Assembly: GCF_009766085.1 (NCBI RefSeq)
Contig: NZ_LMUF01000030.1
Coordinates: 698,497 to 735,165 of the forward strand
DNA length: 36,669 bases
Source: Burkholderia sp. S171
GTDB taxonomy: Bacteria > Pseudomonadota > Gammaproteobacteria > Burkholderiales > Burkholderiaceae
Direction: 5' to 3'
In this document: piece by piece, positions 16,381 through 23,695 of the stretch
Numbering within the stretch: position 1 is the stretch's first letter
How the letters are laid out: every line of letters starts with the position of its first letter
The notes under the pieces: generated by a model
The model's database searches: none
What the model was told of the DNA's origin: nothing
What the model saw: the letters and a program-made list of their open reading frames with translations, nothing else
Program-made: the position numbers and the translations under genes

Positions 16381-16922
16381 GCGGTGCCTCGAATCTTTGC
16401 TGCCAGTGCTTTCAACCCACGGTGAATGCCCACTTTGACGGCCGACTCCGACATCCCCGTAAGAGCCGCGGTTTCGGTCACGGAGAGCCCTTGTAGCTTC
16501 ACGTGAACGATCGGCAGCCGATGACGGTCCGGTAATTGTTCAAGCAGCTTGCCGACATCGCGTTTGGCATCGGCGGGTTCTTCGTCCGAGGTCGCGAAGA
16601 TCTCCAGCGCGTCGTCCAGCGGATCATTCAATGCTTCACGCCGCGATCTTGCGCGGAAAAAATCCATCAGCTTATAACGTGCGATCCCATGCACCCAGGC
16701 AGTCAACGGCTCGTCCGGGCGATAGGTGTGGCGGCTGTTGTGCACGGCCAGCAGGATTTCCTGCACGACATCCTCGATGTCGTCCTGCAGGTAATAAATG
16801 CGCTTTCTCAGGAAGCCGCGCAGATGTCCCGTCAAGTCGTCGAGGAACGTCCGATAGGCGACGGCGTCGCCATTCAGGCCGCGGATGAACAAGGCCCTCA
16901 ACCGTTCTTCGACGCCAGGCAC
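16377..16922 (-). CDS. ECF RNA polymerase sigma factor (SigF/NrsF class)
   Basis: Region 2 (about residues 15-85 from this start) includes [15 protein letters not shown] and the DNA-melting helix [19 protein letters not shown]. Region 4 (about 120-178) includes [38 protein letters not shown]. It has no extra domains. The longest ORF starts at ATG 16949, but the gene's own ECF promoter has its -10 (CGAA) at 16943-16940, inside that ORF, so a transcript from it could not contain that ATG. I therefore chose GTG 16922, giving 181 residues starting (M)[11 protein letters not shown]. The gene overlaps nrsF copy one by four bases. It most likely reads the six GTAACC-N16-CGAA promoters here, including its own. 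Confidence 0.88.
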   Translation of the reverse strand: MPGVEERLRALFIRGLNGDAVAYRTFLDDLTGHLRGFLRKRIYYLQDDIEDVVQEILLAVHNSRHTYRPDEPLTAWVHGIARYKLMDFFRARSRREALNDPLDDALEIFATSDEEPADAKRDVGKLLEQLPDRHRLPIVHVKLQGLSVTETAALTGMSESAVKVGIHRGLKALAAKIRGTA

Positions 16923-16939
16923 AGAACCACTTTGTATTA

Positions 16940-16966
16940 TTCGCTTCATCGCGGAATCGGGTTACA
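16940..16966 (-). promoter_or_regulatory. SigF/NrsF-type ECF promoter of the sigma factor operon
   Basis: On the minus strand TGTAACC (16966-16960), 16 bases, CGAA (16943-16940), followed by TAA. It would give positive autoregulation. It overlaps the ATG of the longest ORF reading, which is the reason for moving the sigma start downstream. Confidence 0.85.
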
Positions 16967-17330
16967 GCGCGCTTCAAATAAATTGCGACGGGCTTGCCGA
17001 CGGAGGTCGACGCTCCCGGCGCCGGGGATAGACGGTCATGCTGCTGCAGGTATTTCGTGACGCGACAACGCGGGTCCTGCTGTGCGCGAGGCTCGTCGCC
17101 CAAGGTTCTGACGCCGAAGATTACCGCGATTTTAATGCCGGGACCGGTTTTAGACGCCCTGCAGGATACTGCTTCAAGGCCGCTACAAGCGACAGGTTCG
17201 GCATGCAATCGCGGCGCATCCATGCCGCAGTATTGGCGGCAGACGACGAAGCGAGCGGATTGTGCCGGATCGGCTTGCTTCTGTCGATCGCGCGCCGAGG
17301 GCAAGAACTTCGGTCCCGGGCGGCCCTTGC
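16967..17330. other. Intergenic region without a recognised gene
   Basis: These 364 bases lie between the sigma promoter and the end of the GST gene. Long frames crossing it on the minus strand run on into the sigma gene in the wrong frame and have no recognisable content. A 12-bp palindrome CCCGGCGCCGGG is at 17015-17026. I see nothing else. Confidence 0.5.
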
Positions 17331-18035
17331 TTAGCGCGTGGCTTCGGGATAATTCGATGGGAACAACGCGCGCCGCGTCTCTTCGTCCACCTCGCGCTTG
17401 AACGTCAGGTCGTGGCCCACCGCCCGTGCCCGTGCGACGGCGGGGCGCGCACTGATGGCGTCGAAGAAACGGGTCAGATTCGGGAATGCGGCGAGCGGCG
17501 CGTCGGTGGCCAGTACCCGCGACGCGCGCTCCAGCCATCCCCATGCGGACATATCGACGATCGAATATTCATCTCCCACGATGTAATCGCGCCCCGACAA
17601 GTGCTCGTCAAGCACGCTATAGTGCCGCTCGATTTCCCGCCGATACCGGTTGATCGCGTAGGGAATCTTCTCGGGCGCGGCGTGCTGGAAGTGCACCGCC
17701 TGGCCGGAGAAGGGGCCGAGTCCCGAGCTGATAAAGAACAGCCATGAGAGCATTTCGGGCCGGTCCGAGGGCTCACCCGCGAAGCGCTGCGTCTTGTCGG
17801 CGAGGTATAGCAGGATGGCGCTGGAATCGAACACCCTTGCTTCGGTCCCGCCGGGACCTTCGGTATCGATGATGGCGGGTACCTTGCCGTTCGGATTGAT
17901 GGCTCTGAATGCCGGCAGATGCTGCTCGCCCTTGCTGGTATCGACGGGAAATACTTCGTACTCGAGTCCCGCCTCTTCGAGAAAGAGCGCGACCTTGGCC
18001 GGATTCGGTGTTGGGTGAAAGTAGAAACGGATCAT
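17331..18035 (-). CDS. Glutathione S-transferase (YfcG/GstB-like)
   Basis: The product is 234 residues. The N-terminal thioredoxin-fold domain (1-85) begins FYFHPTPNPAKVALFLEEAGLEYE, the usual GST opening with Asn in the active-site loop. It has the cis-Pro segment GKVPAIID and the glutathione-binding pair in RVFDSSAILLYLADK. The helical C-terminal domain (about 95-210) contains YIVGDEYSIVDMSAWGW, the N-cap motif. It should conjugate or reduce substrates with glutathione in the cytoplasm. The gene is divergent from a TetR-family regulator 284 bases away, a common arrangement in which the regulator controls the enzyme. No SigF-type promoter precedes it, so it seems outside that regulon although it lies within the cluster. 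Confidence 0.85.
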   Translation of the reverse strand: MIRFYFHPTPNPAKVALFLEEAGLEYEVFPVDTSKGEQHLPAFRAINPNGKVPAIIDTEGPGGTEARVFDSSAILLYLADKTQRFAGEPSDRPEMLSWLFFISSGLGPFSGQAVHFQHAAPEKIPYAINRYRREIERHYSVLDEHLSGRDYIVGDEYSIVDMSAWGWLERASRVLATDAPLAAFPNLTRFFDAISARPAVARARAVGHDLTFKREVDEETRRALFPSNYPEATR

Positions 18036-18244
18036 GTTGTCCTTGGGTATTGAGGTGGGGCGCTTGCGGCGGATGGCAGAGTTCCGCCAGGCGTCATGCG
18101 TCTTGGGCAGAAAGTCTAGGCCGTTATGGACAGGGCGGAAGAACGGTGGCTATCCGGACACGCCGATGCGCTGCCTTGAAATACATCTGTAAGACTCGCG
18201 ACGACGCTTTCTTTACTGCATGAGGCGCATTGTCATTTATGTTT

Positions 18245-18260
18245 TAGATCGATCGATTTA
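18245..18260. promoter_or_regulatory. Candidate TetR operator
   Basis: TAGATCGATCGATTTA is a 16-bp palindrome with one mismatched pair; its core ATCGATCGAT (18248-18257) is perfect. It lies 60 bases before the TetR-family start, in the divergent region shared with the GST gene, where such regulators usually bind. No gene is seen in 18036-18319. Confidence 0.45.
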
Positions 18261-18319
18261 GAATATCGTATCGAAAACGGAATGGCAATATCGCCTCGTT
18301 CAAGGGAGTAACGGACTGC

Positions 18320-18919
18320 ATGCCACGGCCAAGAGAGTTTGACGAAGCCGCGGTGCTCGACGCCGCGGTCCTGTGTTTCTGGAACCGTGGCTACGAAGCC
18401 ACCTCGGTTCGCGAGCTGGCAGACAGCATGGGCATCACGGGCGCGAGCCTCTACAACGCGTTTGGTGACAAACACTCGCTCTATGGAAAGGCGCTGGCTC
18501 ACTACGTGTCGCGAAGCGTGGACGACCGTGTCGAGCGTTTCGAAGGGACGGCGTCGCCGCTTCAATCGATCAAGGCGTTCTTCGATGAGATCGTCCACCG
18601 ATCGCTCACTGACAAAGACCGCAAGGGCTGCATGCTGGTGAATTCGGCGCTGGAAATGGCCCCGCATGATCCAGAGTTCCAGCGGGTCGTGGCGGGCGTG
18701 CTGGTCAAACTTGAAGCCTATTTCGGCCGATGCGTGGCCGCAGGTCAGCAAACGGGCGAGATCTCGTCCGCGCAGCCTGCTGAAGACTTCGCGCGGCTCT
18801 TGCTGGCGGTCTTGCTCGGCATTCGGGTGCTGGCACGTGCGCGGCCGGAACCCGCGTTGTTGGAAGGACTGTTGCGACCGGTACTCGCCTCGCTCGATGG
18901 CCGGACTTTTGCCGGATAA
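18320..18919 (+). CDS. TetR/AcrR-family transcriptional regulator
   Basis: The product is 199 residues. The DNA-binding domain (about 6-55) has the helix-turn-helix TSVRELADSMGITGASLYNAFGDKHSLYGKAL, the standard TetR pattern. The rest is a helical ligand-binding/dimer domain with KDRKGCMLVNSALEM, seen in the subgroup often annotated near oxidoreductases and GSTs. It is probably a repressor that leaves DNA when it binds a small molecule. GGAGT precedes the ATG by about eight bases. Its likely targets are itself and the divergent GST gene through the palindrome at 18245-18260. The effector is unknown. Confidence 0.88.
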   Translation: MPRPREFDEAAVLDAAVLCFWNRGYEATSVRELADSMGITGASLYNAFGDKHSLYGKALAHYVSRSVDDRVERFEGTASPLQSIKAFFDEIVHRSLTDKDRKGCMLVNSALEMAPHDPEFQRVVAGVLVKLEAYFGRCVAAGQQTGEISSAQPAEDFARLLLAVLLGIRVLARARPEPALLEGLLRPVLASLDGRTFAG

Positions 18920-19038
18920 CGGAGCGGCCGCCCTGGCATAGCGCTTCATCATCTCGCTGACCTTTCACAAGGGTCACTTATTCGCCGCGCCTGAGCTTGA
19001 GCCCGAGCCTGATGGTCTGCAGTAAAAAAATATTTCGC

Positions 19039-19065
19039 TGTAACCCGCCAGTCCTTTCCGACGAA
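19039..19065 (+). promoter_or_regulatory. SigF/NrsF-type ECF promoter, upstream copy of a tandem pair
   Basis: TGTAACC (19039-19045), 16 bases, CGAA (19062-19065), then CTACCT. It lies about 235 bases before the b561 start and is 88 bases upstream of a second, very similar promoter. Both are preceded by an A-rich run and TTTCG and continue TGTAACCCGCC. Confidence 0.85.
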
Positions 19066-19126
19066 CTACCTCACATACGCGCATTGCATGACCGCTTTCG
19101 CGCCCTTAAAAAATTTCGTTGGTCGA

Positions 19127-19153
19127 TGTAACCCGCCGGGCGATTCAAACGAA
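19127..19153 (+). promoter_or_regulatory. SigF/NrsF-type ECF promoter, downstream copy of a tandem pair
   Basis: TGTAACC (19127-19133), 16 bases, CGAA (19150-19153), then TTACCT. It is the nearer promoter for the b561 operon, with a leader of about 140 bases. The 379 bases from 18920 to 19298 hold this pair and no gene that I can support. Confidence 0.87.
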
Positions 19154-19298
19154 TTACCTAGCAACTAACGACCTGCTTCTGAAAGTTTGAAAGCTGCACG
19201 CAGACGACGAGACCGCAGTCGGGCAAAGCGGGTCACACAACATGTATTTGGCGGCAGTTTTTGTTCGCCGCCCACGGAAGCACGTCATGGAGGCCCAG

Positions 19299-19925
19299 AT
19301 GAACGCAACACATGAAGCGAGCCGCGTCAGCATTCCCTTGCGGACCATTCAGCCTGTCTGGGTACGAATCACGCATTGGCTCAACGCACTCGCGGCGATC
19401 CTGATGATGCTGTCGGGATGGCGGATTTACGACGCATCACCGGTATTCAAGGGTTTTATGATTCCGCCGGGCATCACGTTAGGCGGGTGGCTTGGCGGCG
19501 CGCTGCAATGGCATTTCGCGGCCATGTGGCTGCTGTTCTTCAACGGCCTCTTCTATCTCGCGATGAACATCGTCACGGGGCGCATCAAGAGCAAGTTTTT
19601 TCCGCTCTCGCCACCTGCAATTCTGCATGACCTTGGTGAGGCGCTCAAGGGACATTTGTCGCACGCCGACCCGAGCAAGTACAACGCAGTGCAGAAATTC
19701 GCTTACCTGTTCGTGATGCTCGATATCGCCGTGCTTATCTTGTCCGGTCTTGCAATCTGGAAGTCGGTGCAGTTTCCGCTGCTGCGTGAACTGATGGGCG
19801 GTTATGACTTTGCGCGTGTGGTGCATTTCTCGGCTATGTCGTTGCTGGCGGCGTTCATTGTCGTGCATCTGGTGATGGTTTCACTGGTGCCGCGCTCGCT
19901 GCTTACGATGCTTCGCGGTCGCTAA
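19299..19925 (+). CDS. Cytochrome b561-type membrane electron carrier
   Basis: The product is 208 residues with four to five membrane helices. Four well-placed histidines, His 26 (RITHWLNA), His 72 (LQWHFAAMWLLFFNG), His 176 (VVHFSAMS) and His 190 (FIVVHLVM), fit binding of two b hemes as in the prokaryotic b561 / hydrogenase-cytochrome family. It should pass electrons from the quinone pool to a periplasmic partner. The next gene encodes a molybdopterin oxidoreductase, which is the natural partner. Earlier in-frame starts at 19242 and 19287 exist, but the ATG at 19299 has GGAGG five bases upstream. Two SigF-type promoters precede it. Confidence 0.85.
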   Translation: MNATHEASRVSIPLRTIQPVWVRITHWLNALAAILMMLSGWRIYDASPVFKGFMIPPGITLGGWLGGALQWHFAAMWLLFFNGLFYLAMNIVTGRIKSKFFPLSPPAILHDLGEALKGHLSHADPSKYNAVQKFAYLFVMLDIAVLILSGLAIWKSVQFPLLRELMGGYDFARVVHFSAMSLLAAFIVVHLVMVSLVPRSLLTMLRGR

Positions 19926-20008
19926 GTGAGTCGCTAAGTGAGCCACTCATTCAGCCATGCGTACCTGCCCGGCTAAAAGATAACTTAAGGATTCGAGGAA
20001 TCTCGATC

Positions 20009-20785
20009 ATGAAACCCGTGAAGCCAAACCGCGTGAGCGTAGACCGCGAGTCGCTGATTATCGACGTTCGCCGTGAACTGGACATGCCGTCCCGCCGTCT
20101 CTTCGGCAAGCGCATTGTGACGCTTGGCGGCCTCGCGATGCTGGCCGGTTGCAGTATCTCAGACGACAAATCTGTTGAGACCTTCCTTAGCCGTGTCTCT
20201 CGCCTGAACGATACCGTGCAAGGCTGGCTCTTCGATCCGAACCGTCTCGCGCCGACTTACACGGAAGCGCAGATCACGCGGCCGTTTCCATTCAACGCGT
20301 TCTACGGCATCGACGACGCTCCCGTTGTGGATGGTTCCGACTTTCGCCTGAAAGTAAGCGGGTTGGTACAGAACACGAAAACGTGGACCTTGCCTGAGCT
20401 TTACGCGTTGCCCAAAGCCGAGCAGATCACGCGACATATCTGCGTGGAAGGGTGGAGTGCGATCGGGCGCTGGGGCGGTACACCGTTTTCGGAGTTCCTG
20501 AAACGAGTGGGAGCGGATACATCGGCGAAATACGTGGGTTTCAAGTGCGCGGACGATTACTACGAAAGCATCGACATGCCGACCGCCTTGCATTCGCAGA
20601 CGCTGCTGACGTTCACCTTCGACGGACAGCAATTGCCGACAAAATATGGCTATCCCATGAAACTAAGGATGCCTACGAAATTGGGCTATAAAAATCCGAA
20701 ACACATCATGGAGATTTTCGTCACGAATAAATTCCCTGGCGGCTATTGGGTTGATCAGGGCTACAACTGGTTCGGAGGTTCCTGA
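20009..20785 (+). CDS. Exported molybdopterin-dependent oxidoreductase (sulfite-oxidase fold, MsrP-like)
   Basis: The product is 258 residues. The N-terminus has a twin-arginine-like signal, SRRLFGKRIVTLGGLAMLAGC, ending in a lipobox with Cys 48, so it is probably exported folded and tethered to the membrane. The Mo-cofactor domain (about 95-250) includes the Mo-ligand Cys 145 (TRHICVEGWSAIGRWGG) and FKCADDYYESIDM. It resembles MsrP (periplasmic methionine-sulfoxide reductase) in fold and in having a membrane cytochrome neighbour, though that neighbour is b561-like rather than MsrQ. It could reduce oxidised methionine or another oxide in the periplasm. GAGGAA stands ahead of the ATG. It follows b561 by 83 bases and belongs to the SigF-driven operon. 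Confidence 0.85.
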   Translation: MKPVKPNRVSVDRESLIIDVRRELDMPSRRLFGKRIVTLGGLAMLAGCSISDDKSVETFLSRVSRLNDTVQGWLFDPNRLAPTYTEAQITRPFPFNAFYGIDDAPVVDGSDFRLKVSGLVQNTKTWTLPELYALPKAEQITRHICVEGWSAIGRWGGTPFSEFLKRVGADTSAKYVGFKCADDYYESIDMPTALHSQTLLTFTFDGQQLPTKYGYPMKLRMPTKLGYKNPKHIMEIFVTNKFPGGYWVDQGYNWFGGS

Positions 20786-20874
20786 CGTCACGAAAGACGA
20801 AGACATATCGCGGCGTCAGGTACTTCGATTCACCCCGGCACGACCGGATACTTAAACTCAAGCAAGAGGTTGAT

Positions 20875-21117
20875 ATGAAACTGTTCATCACTGCAGCACT
20901 CGCAGCAACGTTGGCCCTGAGCGGCTCCATGGCATTCGCCCAGGCAAGCGACGCAATGGCCCACGATTCGATGTCGAAGGACACGATGTCCAAGGATGCC
21001 ATGTCGAAAGATTCGATGAAGAAAGATTCGATGTCCAAGGACGCGATGAAGAAGGACGACAAGATGAAAAAGACCGACGCAATGGGCCATCCGGCTTCGG
21101 GCGCGATGGCGCAGTAA
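20875..21117 (+). CDS. Pentapeptide MxKDx-repeat secreted protein
   Basis: The product is 80 residues. A signal peptide ends near AFA/QA (residue 22). The mature part is about seven pentapeptides of the form xM(S/K)KD (SMSKD, TMSKD, AMSKD, SMKKD, SMSKD, AMKKD), closing with AMGHPASGAMAQ. There are 14 Met and no Cys. This is the family named for its MXKDX repeats; its function is not known. Met-rich repeats could bind copper or silver, or act as an oxidant sink that the adjacent Mo-enzyme restores. That is inference. It is the last gene of the SigF-driven operon, with AGAGG five bases before the ATG. Confidence 0.88.
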   Translation: MKLFITAALAATLALSGSMAFAQASDAMAHDSMSKDTMSKDAMSKDSMKKDSMSKDAMKKDDKMKKTDAMGHPASGAMAQ

Positions 21118-21151
21118 TTTTCGCAGTAGTTCGCACAGTAGTTCGCACAAG
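21110..21151 (+). repeat. Slipped short direct repeats over the MxKDx stop codon
   Basis: Units beginning CGCA and ending GTAATTTT or AGTAGTT follow each other at 21110, 21122, 21132 and 21144. The gene's TAA stop lies in the first unit. This looks like recent replication slippage. Confidence 0.5.
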
Positions 21152-21154
21152 CAT

Positions 21155-21191
21155 CGGAAGCGGTTCTGCGGGTGTGGTTGGACCGCTTTCG
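21155..21191 (+). terminator. Stem-loop after the MxKDx gene
   Basis: CGGAAGCGGTT (21155-21165) pairs with GACCGCTTTCG (21181-21191) over 11 positions including two G-U pairs, with a 15-base loop. It lies 37 bases after the stop and is a likely terminator of the b561 operon, though without a long T tract. The rest of 21192-21478 shows no gene and presumably holds the ddp promoter. Confidence 0.4.
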
Positions 21192-21478
21192 ATTGCCGTT
21201 TCACCTTCCGTTGATGCTCCCTGCATCGGCGCGATCATTGGCCCACCGTCTTCACGGCCTGCCGCCATTTCCGTCCCGCTTTCTTCCGAACCCAACCCTT
21301 GGATTTTTGGCGGGTTTTAATCGAGGGTCGGGTAACCCCCCCGGTTTAAAGGACATGCGCGAACGGGGCATTTATCCGCCGAGTGCGGTAAGTCCGCCAC
21401 ATTCACCCCCAAACCAGTCATTTTGATAAACAATAACGGCACCGCACGAAATCGTGAGCCTTGAACCCAACGCCGCCG

Positions 21479-22042
21479 ATGCCCGATCACCGTCTGCTGA
21501 TAATCACTCCTGAAACGCACCGCGTCGCGATCGACCTGATCTACGCAACCGATCGCAACCTGACAGGCAAGCCGATTTACAAAGCGGCACATTGCTTGCT
21601 CCTAACCCCGGCCGAAGCCGCCCTGAGAAAAGCTGTCGAGCTCGCGGGCAACATCGGCATGAGGCTGAAAATCTTTGACGCTTACCGTCCGCCGCAAGCC
21701 CAGCAGGTGCTCTGGGACTTCCTTCCCGACCCGACCTATATAGCAGACCTTGCGCGCGGCTCGAACCATAGCCGCGGCACCGCGATCGACCTGACACTGG
21801 TCGACGCTCAAGGCCAGGACCTCGATATGGGCACCGGTTTCGACGAGATGTCGATCGCTTCCGAACACTTCCATCCGGGTTTGCCGGAGCATGTGCAGCG
21901 CAACCGCACGTTGTTGCTTGGCGTGATGCATGGCGCCGGCTTCACGCATATTCCTAGCGAGTGGTGGCATTACGAATTGCCGGACTCGCGTGCACTGGAC
22001 CTGATCGACAATGCCGACAGCGGCCCCTTGCGCTTAATGTAG
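21479..22042 (+). CDS. ddpX: D-alanyl-D-alanine dipeptidase (DdpX/VanX family)
   Basis: The product is 187 residues. It splits D-Ala-D-Ala into two D-Ala. The zinc and catalytic residues of VanX are all present: Arg 70 (FDAYRPPQAQ), His 97 and Asp 104 (SNHSRGTAIDLTL), Glu 161 and His 164 (EWWHYEL). No signal peptide is seen, so it acts in the cytoplasm as E. coli DdpX does. A TTG start at 21461 is possible; I use the ATG at 21479 because it matches the DdpX N-terminus, although neither has a good Shine-Dalgarno. It heads a six-gene operon with a dipeptide ABC transporter. VanX-type vancomycin resistance is not implied because vanA/vanH genes are absent. Confidence 0.9.
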   Translation: MPDHRLLIITPETHRVAIDLIYATDRNLTGKPIYKAAHCLLLTPAEAALRKAVELAGNIGMRLKIFDAYRPPQAQQVLWDFLPDPTYIADLARGSNHSRGTAIDLTLVDAQGQDLDMGTGFDEMSIASEHFHPGLPEHVQRNRTLLLGVMHGAGFTHIPSEWWHYELPDSRALDLIDNADSGPLRLM

Positions 22043-22091
22043 CCGCACGAAACGCGCAGAACATCTCATCAACATCCCTCACGGAGCGAGT

Positions 22092-23693
22092 ATGAAACGG
22101 GTATTGTGCAACGCGTTGGCAGCTATCGCGGCGGCGTCCACTTTGATGCTGGCCGGCACGCGCATCGCCGAAGCGGCCACGCCGAAGGACATGCTGGTCA
22201 TGGCCACGTTACTCGACGAGTTCACCACGCTCGACCCGGGCGAGATCTACGAACTGGTGCCGCAGGAATACGTCGCCAATACCTATGACCGCCTGATCCG
22301 CGTCGATCTGAAAGATCCCGCTCACTTCAACGGCGACGTTGCGCAGTCATGGACGGTCAGCCCGGACGGTCTCACGTTCACCTTCAAGATTCGCCCAGGT
22401 CTCAAGTTCCACTCGGGGAACCCGCTGACCGCCGACGACGTCGCGTGGTCGATCCAGCGCACCGCGTTACTCGACAAAGGCGCGGCTGCCGTGCTGGCGG
22501 GCATCGGGCTGACGAAGGAAAACGCGCTGCAGAACGTGAAGAAGATCGACGACAACACCGTATCGATCACCACCGACCAGAAGTACGCGCCCACGTTCGT
22601 GTTGAACGTGCTGGGCTCGTGGCCGGCTTCCGTGCTCGACAGAAAGCTTCTCGAATCCCACGCCAAGGGCAACGATTTCGGCAACGAGTGGCTGAAGACG
22701 AACGAAGCGGGATCGGGTGCATACAAGCTGGTGAAGTGGACCGCCAACGACAGCATCGTGCTGCAACGTTTCGATGGTTATCGCATGCCGCTCGCGATGA
22801 AACGGATCGTGATGCGGCATGTGCCGGAAGCATCGAGCCAGCGGCTGATGATCGAGAACGGCGATATCGATATCGCACGTGACCTGAGTTCCGACGACCT
22901 CACCACGCTCACGAAGAAGGGCACGATTCGCGTGACGTCCGTGCCGCAAGCAACGCTGATGTACCTTGGCCTGAACAACAAGAACCCGAACCTTGCGAAG
23001 CCCGATGTGCAGGAAGCCATGAAATGGCTGATCGACTACAACGGCATTCAGCAGAACATCGTGCGGACCACGTACAAGGTGCACGAGACCTTCCTGCCGG
23101 AAGGTTTCCTCGGGGCGCTCAACATCAATCCGTACCATCAGGACGTAGCGAAGGCGAAAGCGCTGCTGGCGAAAGCGGGCGTGCCAAACGGCTTCACGGT
23201 AAAGATGGATGTGCGCAACGACTCGCCGTATGGCGAGATCGCGCAGGCGGTACAGGCTAACCTCGCCCAAGGCGGGATCAAGGTCGAACTGATTTCAAGC
23301 GATAACAAACAGACCCTCGGCAAGTATCGCGCGCGTCAGCATGACATTTATATTGGCGAGTGGTCGGCGGACTACATCGATCCGCATAGCAACGCGCAGG
23401 GCTTCGCGTGGAATCCCGACAACTCCGATAAATCGGCCTTCAAGATGCTCGCGTGGCGCAATGCGTGGGACATTCCGCAGTTGACCAAGGAGACTCAGGA
23501 AGCGCTGGAGGAATCGTCAACGGCGAAACGCGCGCAACGCTATGAAGCGATGCAGAAAGAGTTTCTTGCCAACTCGCCGTTCGTGATCATGTTTCAAAAG
23601 GTCTCGCAGGTCGCGGCGCGGCCGGGCGTGACGGGGTTGGAAGTCGGGCCGATCTTCGACCTCGTGTCGTACCGCGACGTGAAGAAACAGTAA
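22092..23693 (+). CDS. ddpA: Dipeptide ABC transporter substrate-binding protein (DdpA-like)
   Basis: The product is 533 residues: a signal peptide of about 28 residues (ending near AEAA) and a family 5 extracellular solute-binding domain. Typical segments are TPKDMLVMATLLDEFTTLDPG at the start of the mature protein, SWTVSPDGLTFTFKIRPGLKFHSG and the C-terminal NSPFVIMFQKV. It captures the peptide in the periplasm and hands it to the permeases. It follows ddpX by 49 bases. The pairing with ddpX suggests D-Ala-D-Ala or similar cell-wall peptides as cargo; sequence alone does not exclude other dipeptides. Confidence 0.85.
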   Translation: MKRVLCNALAAIAAASTLMLAGTRIAEAATPKDMLVMATLLDEFTTLDPGEIYELVPQEYVANTYDRLIRVDLKDPAHFNGDVAQSWTVSPDGLTFTFKIRPGLKFHSGNPLTADDVAWSIQRTALLDKGAAAVLAGIGLTKENALQNVKKIDDNTVSITTDQKYAPTFVLNVLGSWPASVLDRKLLESHAKGNDFGNEWLKTNEAGSGAYKLVKWTANDSIVLQRFDGYRMPLAMKRIVMRHVPEASSQRLMIENGDIDIARDLSSDDLTTLTKKGTIRVTSVPQATLMYLGLNNKNPNLAKPDVQEAMKWLIDYNGIQQNIVRTTYKVHETFLPEGFLGALNINPYHQDVAKAKALLAKAGVPNGFTVKMDVRNDSPYGEIAQAVQANLAQGGIKVELISSDNKQTLGKYRARQHDIYIGEWSADYIDPHSNAQGFAWNPDNSDKSAFKMLAWRNAWDIPQLTKETQEALEESSTAKRAQRYEAMQKEFLANSPFVIMFQKVSQVAARPGVTGLEVGPIFDLVSYRDVKKQ

Positions 23694-23695
23694 GC

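Noticed and set aside
16672..17544. A long minus-strand open frame of 290 codons across the sigma upstream region
   Set aside because: It overlaps both the sigma gene and the GST gene in other frames, is Arg-rich and shows no domain; it is a GC-rich shadow frame.
19299..20785. True MsrPQ pair
   Set aside because: The membrane partner has the b561/hydrogenase-cytochrome histidine pattern rather than that of MsrQ, and the Mo-enzyme carries a lipobox and is shorter than MsrP; only a functional analogy is supported.
21331..21360. GGGTAACC before ddpX as an ECF promoter
   Set aside because: No CGAA lies at 16 bases; the nearest is about 22 bases away, which breaks the fixed spacing.
21479..22042. 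Vancomycin-resistance VanX gene
   Set aside because: The neighbours are a dipeptide ABC transporter in the ddp order and there is no vanH, vanA or vanRS; this is the peptide-utilisation DdpX.
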